Part shown: one piece after another, positions 35,426 through 41,827 of the stretch
Position numbering within the stretch: position 1 is the stretch's first letter
Layout of the letters: each line of letters starts with the position of its first letter
DNA from: Alphaproteobacteria bacterium
Lineage (GTDB): Bacteria > Pseudomonadota > Alphaproteobacteria > JAQWUY01
Length of the DNA stretch: 41,827 nt
Assembly: GCA_029250225.1 (NCBI GenBank)
Contig: JAQWUY010000024.1
Span: 1-41,827, forward strand
Direction of reading: 5' to 3'
The notes under the pieces: model-generated
The model's database searches: none
Seen by the model: the letters and a program-made list of their open reading frames with translations, nothing else
What the model was told of the DNA's origin: nothing
Program-made: the position numbers and the translations under genes

Positions 35426-36313
35426 TTACCTAGTTTTTTCAACTAAGAAATCTTTAAATAATTGTACTTTTTGAACTTTTCGGTATTCCTCAGGATATAT
35501 AATATATATATCAAATTCTGGCCCTTTTTCCTTGGGTAAAACCCTTTGCAATGTACCAGGTAGATTTTCCATAAATTCAGGTAGGGATACAATTCCAGCC
35601 CCCGAGCGAGCCATTCTGTACATACCGTGTAAATTATTAATTGCTAAATAAGGTCTTAGTTTTGTGTATTCTTGTTCCCCAAGCTTTAAAAGCCAATTAA
35701 AATCAATGTCGTTATCTTCGTACAGAGTTTGATCATATAATATTAAATCGTGTTTAATAAGATCTTGTTTTTTAGTAGGCGTGCCTTTTGTTTCTAGATA
35801 TAATGGTGAAGCATAGGCATAGATATTACCGTGTAATATTTTTTTCTGAACTAATCCCGCCGAAGTCGCTGGGTGATATGATACGGCAACATCGGCTTCT
35901 AGCATTGCTAGATCCATTTGGTTTTCCGTACAAATTACATGACATTCTATATCTGGATATTTTTTCTTGAATTCTTGCATTATCGGGGATAACAAAACAG
36001 AACCGAGGGAAACTGTTGTATTAATTTTTAATATGCCACTTGGTAAATCTTTGTTTTCTACTAGTCTTTCCTGAGTTTTTTTGAGTTTTTCAAATATTTC
36101 CTTGGCTGTACTATATAAAATCATACCCTGTTCAGTTAGTACAATTCCCCTTGCGTGACGATGAAACAAAATTGTGCCTATACTTTCTTCTAACGAAGAA
36201 ATCTGCCTTGATATTGCAGATTGGCTAAGATTTAATTTCTTCATAGCACTGGTAAAGCTACCTGTTTCAGCAACCATATAAAAGGTTTTTAATCTGTCCC
36301 AATCAAAATCCAT
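35426..36313 (-). CDS. LysR-type transcriptional regulator, VtlR/LsrB-like
   Basis: DNA-binding regulator of the LysR family: an N-terminal winged helix-turn-helix (about residues 1-60; FYMVAETGSFTSAMKKLNLSQSAISRQI) and a C-terminal periplasmic-binding-protein-like effector domain (about 90-290). The start at 36313 (295 residues, MDFDWDRLKTF) is chosen because it matches the usual start of this group; the longer form would add 16 unlikely residues. The HRHARG wording and an Lrp gene divergently placed beside it recall the VtlR/LsrB regulators of other alphaproteobacteria, which is inference. The effector is unknown. It lies 18 bp upstream of glyQ. Confidence 0.88.
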   Translation of the reverse strand: MDFDWDRLKTFYMVAETGSFTSAMKKLNLSQSAISRQISSLEESIGTILFHRHARGIVLTEQGMILYSTAKEIFEKLKKTQERLVENKDLPSGILKINTTVSLGSVLLSPIMQEFKKKYPDIECHVICTENQMDLAMLEADVAVSYHPATSAGLVQKKILHGNIYAYASPLYLETKGTPTKKQDLIKHDLILYDQTLYEDNDIDFNWLLKLGEQEYTKLRPYLAINNLHGMYRMARSGAGIVSLPEFMENLPGTLQRVLPKEKGPEFDIYIIYPEEYRKVQKVQLFKDFLVEKTR

Positions 36314-36330
36314 ATTTTTTCTCAATTCAA

Positions 36331-36368
36331 AAATATTGTTATAATATTTTATATAATACACAATATTT
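36331..36368. promoter_or_regulatory. Inverted repeat in the LysR/Lrp divergent region
   Basis: AAATATTGT (36331-36339) and ACAATATTT (36360-36368) form a 9-bp inverted repeat with a 20-nt spacer, 18 bp upstream of the LysR start. A nested 8-bp repeat (36330-36337 with 36043-type partner at 36343-36350, AATATTTT) shares one arm. Dyads upstream of LysR genes often mark autoregulatory sites; in DNA this AT-rich the significance is uncertain. Confidence 0.4.
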
Positions 36369-36488
36369 ATATTTTGTATATACTAACATTTTTCGTTTTG
36401 TAATTAAATTACTTTTATAAATAATATCGTTATTTATTATGGTGATAATGTGTTATAAGAACTAGCATATAAAATTTGAGGTTGTATT

Positions 36489-36977
36489 ATGAAACAAATT
36501 AAAATAGATAATATAGATTTAAAAATACTAGAAATACTACAAAAAAACGGTAGAATTAGTAACTTAGAGTTATCAAAACAGGTTGGATTATCGCCACCAC
36601 CTTGTCTGCGTCGTCTTAAAATACTAGAAGAGTCAGGTTATATAGAATCTTATAAGGCTAATCTATCGGATTCCAAGCTTGGATTTAACATTGTTGTTTT
36701 TGTTTTCATAACATTATCATCACAACAAGAAGAAGTATTAAATCAACTAGAAAAAGATATTTCAAAAATTGAAATGATTAGGGAAAGTTATATTATTTCT
36801 GGTGAGTTTGATTTTATTTTAAAGGTTGTTGCAAGAGACTGGGAACAATATAATAAAATGCTTACTAAACATTTAACAAATAATCCGAATATCGTTAATA
36901 TTCGTTCTTCGTTAATGATAAAAAAAATAAAATCAAATACGGATATAAAAGTTGCAAATTTAATATATAATTATTAA
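36489..36977 (+). CDS. lrp: Lrp/AsnC-family transcriptional regulator
   Basis: Feast/famine regulator: an N-terminal winged helix-turn-helix (about 8-55, with LSPPPCLRRLKILEESGYI at 34-52) and an effector-binding RAM domain (about 65-150; SGEFDFILKVVARD). The 162 residues are normal. It is divergent from the LysR gene. The ATG follows a GAGGT ribosome site. The amino-acid effector cannot be read from sequence; the LSPPPCLRR motif matches the Lrp branch common in alphaproteobacteria. Its TAA overlaps the TAA of convergent holA. Confidence 0.88.
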   Translation: MKQIKIDNIDLKILEILQKNGRISNLELSKQVGLSPPPCLRRLKILEESGYIESYKANLSDSKLGFNIVVFVFITLSSQQEEVLNQLEKDISKIEMIRESYIISGEFDFILKVVARDWEQYNKMLTKHLTNNPNIVNIRSSLMIKKIKSNTDIKVANLIYNY

Positions 36978-37975
36978 CGACTAAGCTTAGCTAGGTTATA
37001 CAAAACTTTACTTAACAATGTATATTCTTTGCTACCTGATTGTTTTAAGCTTTTTTCTGCTTGTTGCAAATATTTAATGCACTTAAATAAATTAACTTCT
37101 GATATTCTTTGAACTTGTTGTTTATATTCATTAACTCTTTTAAAGAAAACACCTCGGCTTATATCTTGTAGTGTTTTGCCATTTTTCATATCAATCTTTG
37201 CTCGGTGCAATTTCATATAATGTGCTGATACAATTCGTAAACAAGCAATTCCGGTATTTCCCTGATTAATAGCATTATATAAATGCTCATCAACCCCTTT
37301 AAAATTACCAGAAGCAACAGAATATACTAAATCATCAATCTTGTATTCAGATGAATCTACCATACATTTTTTTACATCATCGAATGATAATGTTTTATTA
37401 TCACCTGCATATATAATTAATTTTTCAATTTCCATTCTTGTAAGCGCTCTGTCTGAACCCATATTCATAATCGCCCAATTAAAAGCATCTCTATCAATTG
37501 TAATATTATTTTCAATCATCGCTTGTCTTAATAACACAGCAACAGATTTATCATCATCTTTGTAACAAGGCAAGGCAACTAATTTTTTATGCTCTTCAAA
37601 TATTTTTCTTAAAGGCGAAGAAGGTTTTAAATCATCAGCCGTACATATTAAAATTGCATCGGTTTCAACATCAATAAAATTTTTAACAGCATTTACTGAT
37701 TTATCATTAGCATCTGTTAATATAATAAGGTGCCTACCACCAACCAATGAAACTTGCTGAGCAAATCCTGCTATTAATCCATTATCGCCTGATACATCAT
37801 CACCTAATAATCTTGTTGTATTAAAATCATCGTTTTTATTAAGACCCAAACTATTAATAATTTTTTCTTGTCTTTCCTTGCCCATTCCCCTGTCTGGGCC
37901 GTATAATAATACACCTGTTATGTTATTAGGAATGTTTTTTATATAATCATCAACCTTGTAAGATTGTATTTTCAT
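36974..37975 (-). CDS. holA: DNA polymerase III delta subunit
   Basis: Clamp-loader subunit that opens the sliding clamp. The 333-residue protein has the three-domain delta layout, beginning with a degenerate P-loop region (VLLYGPDRGMGKERQEKI, about 21-38), DAILICTADDLKPSSPLRK and a helical C-terminal collar domain. The family is poorly conserved, so the context matters: leuS-lptE-holA is typical in proteobacteria. Its start overlaps the lptE stop by 4 bp (ATGA), and its stop overlaps the lrp stop by 4 bp. Confidence 0.88.
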   Translation of the reverse strand: MKIQSYKVDDYIKNIPNNITGVLLYGPDRGMGKERQEKIINSLGLNKNDDFNTTRLLGDDVSGDNGLIAGFAQQVSLVGGRHLIILTDANDKSVNAVKNFIDVETDAILICTADDLKPSSPLRKIFEEHKKLVALPCYKDDDKSVAVLLRQAMIENNITIDRDAFNWAIMNMGSDRALTRMEIEKLIIYAGDNKTLSFDDVKKCMVDSSEYKIDDLVYSVASGNFKGVDEHLYNAINQGNTGIACLRIVSAHYMKLHRAKIDMKNGKTLQDISRGVFFKRVNEYKQQVQRISEVNLFKCIKYLQQAEKSLKQSGSKEYTLLSKVLYNLAKLSR

Positions 37976-38481
37976 TTTGTTAAGATTCCATTTTCAAAAA
38001 TATAACTTAATCTTAAAATTGCAGATTGTCCGGCTATTGATAAAGCACGGCGAATAGCATCTTTCTTAGAAACTTCTGTTAAATAAGATGTTCCAGATGA
38101 TGAATAGTTAGCAAAACCTATCGTAGAAAAACTAGTTAGCACTTCCCCAGAACCAGTTATATCAACTAAAACAAAATCAACATTAACATCTATTTTTTTG
38201 CGGGTAATTGAACTATCATTACCAATTGCTAGATTTTTTTCTGTATAACTTATATCAGCTTGTAGGCGGTATTTTGGATCATTGCTTGTATCAATACCAG
38301 CTTGTAAAATATTATGTAAATAAACACCTTCTTGTCCATCAATGCTTGCAACATAAACTGAATTTATTTCATTAACAGTCGCTTGGCTATACAACGGAGT
38401 CATTTCTAAGTTATCCATATTGGCACAAGCAGTGCTTAACATTGATAAAATAAATAAAACAAAATATTTTCTAAATAACAA
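37972..38481 (-). CDS. lptE: LPS-assembly lipoprotein LptE
   Basis: Outer-membrane lipoprotein that plugs and supports the LptD LPS translocon. The 169 residues have a lipoprotein signal ending in STAC (C19), then MTPLYS and a small alpha/beta domain of LptE type. The only plausible start is a TTG at 38481 inside the leuS 3' end, an 11-bp overlap, so it may be read by coupling to leuS. The identity rests mainly on size, lipobox and position between leuS and holA. Confidence 0.82.
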   Translation of the reverse strand: MLFRKYFVLFILSMLSTACANMDNLEMTPLYSQATVNEINSVYVASIDGQEGVYLHNILQAGIDTSNDPKYRLQADISYTEKNLAIGNDSSITRKKIDVNVDFVLVDITGSGEVLTSFSTIGFANYSSSGTSYLTEVSKKDAIRRALSIAGQSAILRLSYIFENGILTK

Positions 38482-41023
38482 TATTTACAATCTTTCCCGG
38501 AATTGCGATTACTTTTTTGGGACTACTTTCTCCCATAATTTTTTTTACACTTTCAAGTTCAAGAGCTATGTTAGTCATCGTATCTTTATCCACATCAGGT
38601 GAAATATTTATCTGACCGCGTAATTTACCATTTACCTGAACCCCTACTGATATTTTTGAATCAGAAAGTTTTGACTCATCATAATCAGGATACGAAACTG
38701 ATAGTATTGAAGCTTCGTTACCAATAACCCCCCATAATTCTTCGCATAAATGCGGAGTAATAGGTGATAGCATAATAATAAGGTTTTCCAATGCAAACTT
38801 TAAAATTCGATTATCAGAATCTTTTAATTTTGCCTGTTCAATATCATTTGTCAAAGAACGAATATGAGCAATTGCACGATTAAAACCAAGTTCCTCAATT
38901 GTATCATATACTAATTTAATAGTTTTATGAACTTTTATTTCTAGATCAATACCTGCATCTGATAAATCAGTATTTTCATCAACATCTTTAATCTTTTGTA
39001 AATTATTTTGAACTAAGCGCCAAACTCTTGATACATAACGCCAACAACCCTCAATTCCTGATTCCGTCCATTCCAAATCTCTTTCCGGTGGACTATCTGA
39101 AATCATAAATAATCTTGCCGTATCTGCACCATATGTATTTATTATATCATCTGGATCTATAACATTTTTCTTTGATTTAGACATTTTAATTGAACGGCCA
39201 ACTTTAATTTCTTCGTTTGTATCTTTATGATATGCCTTATTACCATTTTTTATAATATCATTCGTATTAACCCATTCACCATTTTTATTTTGATATGTTT
39301 CGTGACAAACCATACCCTGTGTAAATAATCCTTCAAATGGTTCAGAAATATCGTGATAACCACATTTTTTTAAGGCACGATTAAAGAACCTTGCATATAA
39401 CAAATGTAATACAGCGTGTTCAATGCCACCTATATATTGGTCAACAGGCAACCACTTATTAACTTTTTCCTTGCTAAATGCTTCATTTTTGTTATTTGCA
39501 TCAACAAACCTTGCATAATACCAACTACTTTCAAAAAATGTATCAAATGTATCAGTTTCACGCACAGCATCTTTATCACAATTTGGACATTTTGTTTTTT
39601 TCCACGATGGATGATGTTCAAGCTGATTACCAAGTTTATCAAATTTTACATCTTGTGGTAATGTAATCGGTAAATCAGACTCTTTTACAGGAACAACTCC
39701 GCAACTATCACAATGAACAATAGGTATAGGACAACCCCAATACCTTTGCCTTGAAATACCCCAATCCCTAAGTCTATAAACTGTTTCAGATTTACCTTTG
39801 TTTAACTCAACTAACTTTGAAATAGCCTTTTGTTTTGCTTGCACTGAATCAAGACCATTTAAAAAATCCGAATTGAACATAATTCCATCACCTGTCCAAG
39901 CTTCATCGGCAATTTTAAATATATCTGGATTTTCGTCTTTAGGTAAAACAACAGGTTTTACACTTAAATCATAAACTCGGGCGAAATCTAAATCTCTTTG
40001 GTCGTGGGCTGGGCAACCAAATACCGCCCCTGTTCCATAATCCATAAACACGAAATTCGCAACAAACACAGGTATCTTAATATTTTTATTAAATGGATGA
40101 TAAACAAATATACCAGTATTAAACCCTTTTTTATCGCCTTTTTCTATTTCAGCCTCAGATGTACCTGTTGCATTACATTGTTTTATAAACTCTTGTAATT
40201 GTACATTATCTTTACTAATTTTTTCTGTTAGTGGGTGACCTATGGCAAGCCCAATAAAACTAGCCCCAAACAAAGTATCAGGTCTTGTTGTAAAAACATC
40301 AATTATATCACCCGTATCTGTTTCAAAGTTTACTATTGCACCTGTTGATTTGTTAATCCAGTTTTCTTGCATAATACGGACTTTTTCAGGCCAACGATCT
40401 AATGTTTTTAACCCTTGTAATAAATCATCGGAAAAATCTGTAATTCGTAAAAACCATTGTGAAAGCTTTCTTTTTTCAACAACCGCACCAGTTCGCCAAC
40501 CTTTTCCATCAACAACTTGTTCATTAGCTAGAACTGTATTATCAACAGGATCCCAATTTACAACCGCTTCTTTACGGTAAGCTAAATCATTTTTAAGAAA
40601 ATCCAAGAACATTTTTTGTTCAAATTTATAATAATCTGGCTCACAAGTTGAAATTTCACTATTCCAATCAACACTTAATCCCAGTTTTTTAAGCTGTTTT
40701 TTCATTGTGGCAATGTTTTCTCTGGTCCAAACTTGTGGATGAACATTATTTTCAATAGCTGCATTTTCCGCAGGCAAACCAAAGCTGTCCCAACCCATAG
40801 GATGTAAAACATCAAAACCTTTTAACCTTTTGAATCTTGCTACAACATCACCCATAGTATAGTTACGAACATGCCCCATGTGTATTCTTCCCGATGGGTA
40901 TGGAAACATTTCCAAAACAAAATACTTTTGACTATTATCATCTTTTACGGCGAAAGAATTATTTTCTTCCCATTTCTTTTGATATTTTTGTTCTATTTCC
41001 AGAAAATTATAACGACTAGACAT
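38471..41023 (-). CDS. leuS: Leucyl-tRNA synthetase
   Basis: Class I synthetase charging tRNA-Leu. The ATG at 41023 (850 residues) is preferred to a TTG two codons earlier. It has [11 protein letters not shown] (HIGH-type motif, about 42-51), a CP1 editing domain (about 220-420), a zinc-like [13 protein letters not shown] knuckle, KMSKSKKN for ATP and a C-terminal domain ending in [11 protein letters not shown] and an unspecific tail. The length is typical. It lies 20 bp after the DUF3576 lipoprotein gene and overlaps lptE. Confidence 0.97.
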   Translation of the reverse strand: MSSRYNFLEIEQKYQKKWEENNSFAVKDDNSQKYFVLEMFPYPSGRIHMGHVRNYTMGDVVARFKRLKGFDVLHPMGWDSFGLPAENAAIENNVHPQVWTRENIATMKKQLKKLGLSVDWNSEISTCEPDYYKFEQKMFLDFLKNDLAYRKEAVVNWDPVDNTVLANEQVVDGKGWRTGAVVEKRKLSQWFLRITDFSDDLLQGLKTLDRWPEKVRIMQENWINKSTGAIVNFETDTGDIIDVFTTRPDTLFGASFIGLAIGHPLTEKISKDNVQLQEFIKQCNATGTSEAEIEKGDKKGFNTGIFVYHPFNKNIKIPVFVANFVFMDYGTGAVFGCPAHDQRDLDFARVYDLSVKPVVLPKDENPDIFKIADEAWTGDGIMFNSDFLNGLDSVQAKQKAISKLVELNKGKSETVYRLRDWGISRQRYWGCPIPIVHCDSCGVVPVKESDLPITLPQDVKFDKLGNQLEHHPSWKKTKCPNCDKDAVRETDTFDTFFESSWYYARFVDANNKNEAFSKEKVNKWLPVDQYIGGIEHAVLHLLYARFFNRALKKCGYHDISEPFEGLFTQGMVCHETYQNKNGEWVNTNDIIKNGNKAYHKDTNEEIKVGRSIKMSKSKKNVIDPDDIINTYGADTARLFMISDSPPERDLEWTESGIEGCWRYVSRVWRLVQNNLQKIKDVDENTDLSDAGIDLEIKVHKTIKLVYDTIEELGFNRAIAHIRSLTNDIEQAKLKDSDNRILKFALENLIIMLSPITPHLCEELWGVIGNEASILSVSYPDYDESKLSDSKISVGVQVNGKLRGQINISPDVDKDTMTNIALELESVKKIMGESSPKKVIAIPGKIVNIVI

Positions 41024-41043
41024 ATTCAATAACCATATACCTA

Positions 41044-41544
41044 TTAATTTTTGTTATCTTCTTGATACAATTCTCTTGCTCTTTGTAATATAGCATCAGA
41101 AATTGTTTTTACCGTTTTGTTTGAAACAGTTTGATTAACCCATTCTCCGTTTTGTTTTTTTCGTTTATAAACATTAACACGAACACCCGTTACACTTAAA
41201 TCAGAAGAAAGTACAACAGCCGATATTTTAGTTTGTTCAGTAGAACTGTCATCCATACTAACCCACTCAGTTTGTAGGATTCCAGATTCTGTTACAATTT
41301 TTTCCAACGGATGAACCGATAATGTATCAAGTGCAGCACGCCATAAATAAGTATTGATTTTAATATTATTATCTTTTAAATCAGTTTTTTTACCACCCAA
41401 AATATTCCCCAAACCAAACAAAGAACCGTGTTCATCAGTTTGTTTTTGTGCTTTTGTTCTGCTATCGACAGGTTTTACATCAACACCATCTGTACAAGCA
41501 GATACTAAGAATATAGTGATGATTAACGGCAATATTTTTTTCAT
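41044..41544 (-). CDS. DUF3576 lipoprotein
   Basis: A 166-residue lipoprotein found just upstream of leuS in many alphaproteobacteria, which is the main reason for the call. The signal ends in the lipobox VSAC (C17). The mature part has a linker rich in Lys, Asp and Gly, then a domain with [15 protein letters not shown] and [10 protein letters not shown]. This resembles lipoproteins thought to act in outer-membrane assembly, but no function is established. AAAGGAAAC precedes the ATG. Confidence 0.82.
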   Translation of the reverse strand: MKKILPLIITIFLVSACTDGVDVKPVDSRTKAQKQTDEHGSLFGLGNILGGKKTDLKDNNIKINTYLWRAALDTLSVHPLEKIVTESGILQTEWVSMDDSSTEQTKISAVVLSSDLSVTGVRVNVYKRKKQNGEWVNQTVSNKTVKTISDAILQRARELYQEDNKN

Positions 41545-41715
41545 TTTTTTTGTTTCCTTTATTAAAGAATGAATAATTTTTTTTATAATAAAACATATTC
41601 ACTAAAATACAACAACAGAATAATAATAATCAAGCCAATTATTTAAATATATTATTTCACTTAAGTAATTATTCATATTTAATAATTTATCAATAATATC
41701 AAATATAAAGATAAT

Positions 41716-41745
41716 AAAAAAAAGGAGGATAGTTTCCTATCCCCC
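41716..41745 (-). terminator. Intrinsic terminator of the right-edge beta-barrel gene
   Basis: On the minus strand GGGGGATAG and CTATCCTCC form a 9-bp stem (one G-U pair) closed by a GAAA tetraloop and followed by eight T residues. It lies about 40 bp after the stop codon at 41787-41789. Confidence 0.92.
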
Positions 41746-41786
41746 AATTTTTTAACTGATTAAGTCAGTAAAAACAATCATTCAAA

Positions 41787-41827
41787 TTAGAATGAGATGT
41801 TTGTACCAATTAATTGAGTTTTTACAT
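41787..41827 (-). CDS. C-terminal end of an outer-membrane beta-barrel protein (partial)
   Basis: Only the last 12 codons are in the window, reading VKTQLIGTNISF then TAA on the minus strand. Alternating polar and hydrophobic residues ending in a C-terminal Phe form the BAM recognition signal of porins and other outer-membrane barrels, and a strong terminator follows. The gene continues past the right edge, so the type of barrel cannot be told. AT-rich DNA produces short open frames by chance, so the call rests on the Phe ending plus the terminator. Confidence 0.55.
   Translation of the reverse strand, partial: VKTQLIGTNISF

Overview
The window is a gene-dense, strongly AT-rich stretch of a bacterial chromosome that reads as an alphaproteobacterium, probably a streamlined aquatic or marine one. 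The evidence is gene order: uvrC-pgsA; ruvCAB-ybgC-tolQRAB-pal-tilS-ftsH followed by glmM; glyQ-glyS-ppdK; DUF3576-leuS-lptE-holA; and divergent LysR/Lrp genes. A perfect GTTC-N7-GTTC box in front of ruvC matches the alphaproteobacterial LexA site. Most genes are core housekeeping genes. I see no insertion sequence, prophage, CRISPR array or rRNA operon. The exact lineage cannot be decided from this sequence.

Layout. (1) 12-6481, minus strand: nrdA-nrdB-glutaredoxin-uvrC-pgsA, joining class I deoxyribonucleotide synthesis to excision repair and phosphatidylglycerol synthesis, with NrdR-like sites upstream of nrdA. (2) 6795-9544, plus: thiO-thiS-thiG-thiE-like, for the thiazole half of thiamine. 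(3) 9615-11021, plus: an NhaD-type sodium/proton antiporter. (4) 22844 down to 11042, minus: ruvC-ruvA-ruvB-ybgC-tolQ-tolR-tolA-tolB-pal-tilS-ftsH-unknown lipoprotein, then an intrinsic terminator-like hairpin that abuts glmM. (5) 22973-24298, plus: a UMF1/Atg22-like MFS transporter, then a CAT-anticodon tRNA with a clear promoter and terminator. (6) 26162 down to 24495, minus: a corrinoid protein, a DUF1638 protein and a PF13769 protein, a trio best explained as part of a split B12-dependent methionine synthase. (7) 26381-27935, plus: lgt-pgeF. (8) 36313 down to 27939, minus: LysR regulator-glyQ-glyS-ppdK-pgk-msrA. (9) 36489-36977, plus: an Lrp-type regulator. (10) 41544 down to 36974, minus: DUF3576 lipoprotein-leuS-lptE-holA. 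(11) At the right edge, the last 12 codons of an outer-membrane beta-barrel gene (minus) and its terminator.

The genes form familiar modules: dNTP supply and DNA repair (nrd, uvrC, ruvCAB, holA), envelope integrity and biogenesis (tol-pal, lgt, lptE, glmM, pgsA, several lipoproteins), aminoacylation and tRNA modification (glyQS, leuS, tilS), B12 and one-carbon metabolism, thiamine, and lower glycolysis (pgk, ppdK). The points most worth a second look are: a UvrC that has lost all four cysteines of the family's Fe-S motif while keeping the surrounding residues; a class I NrdB with Glu where the first metal ligand is normally Asp; the corrinoid/DUF1638/PF13769 trio; the SOS box at ruvC; and the hairpin immediately before glmM. 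I did not find an obviously new multi-gene system.
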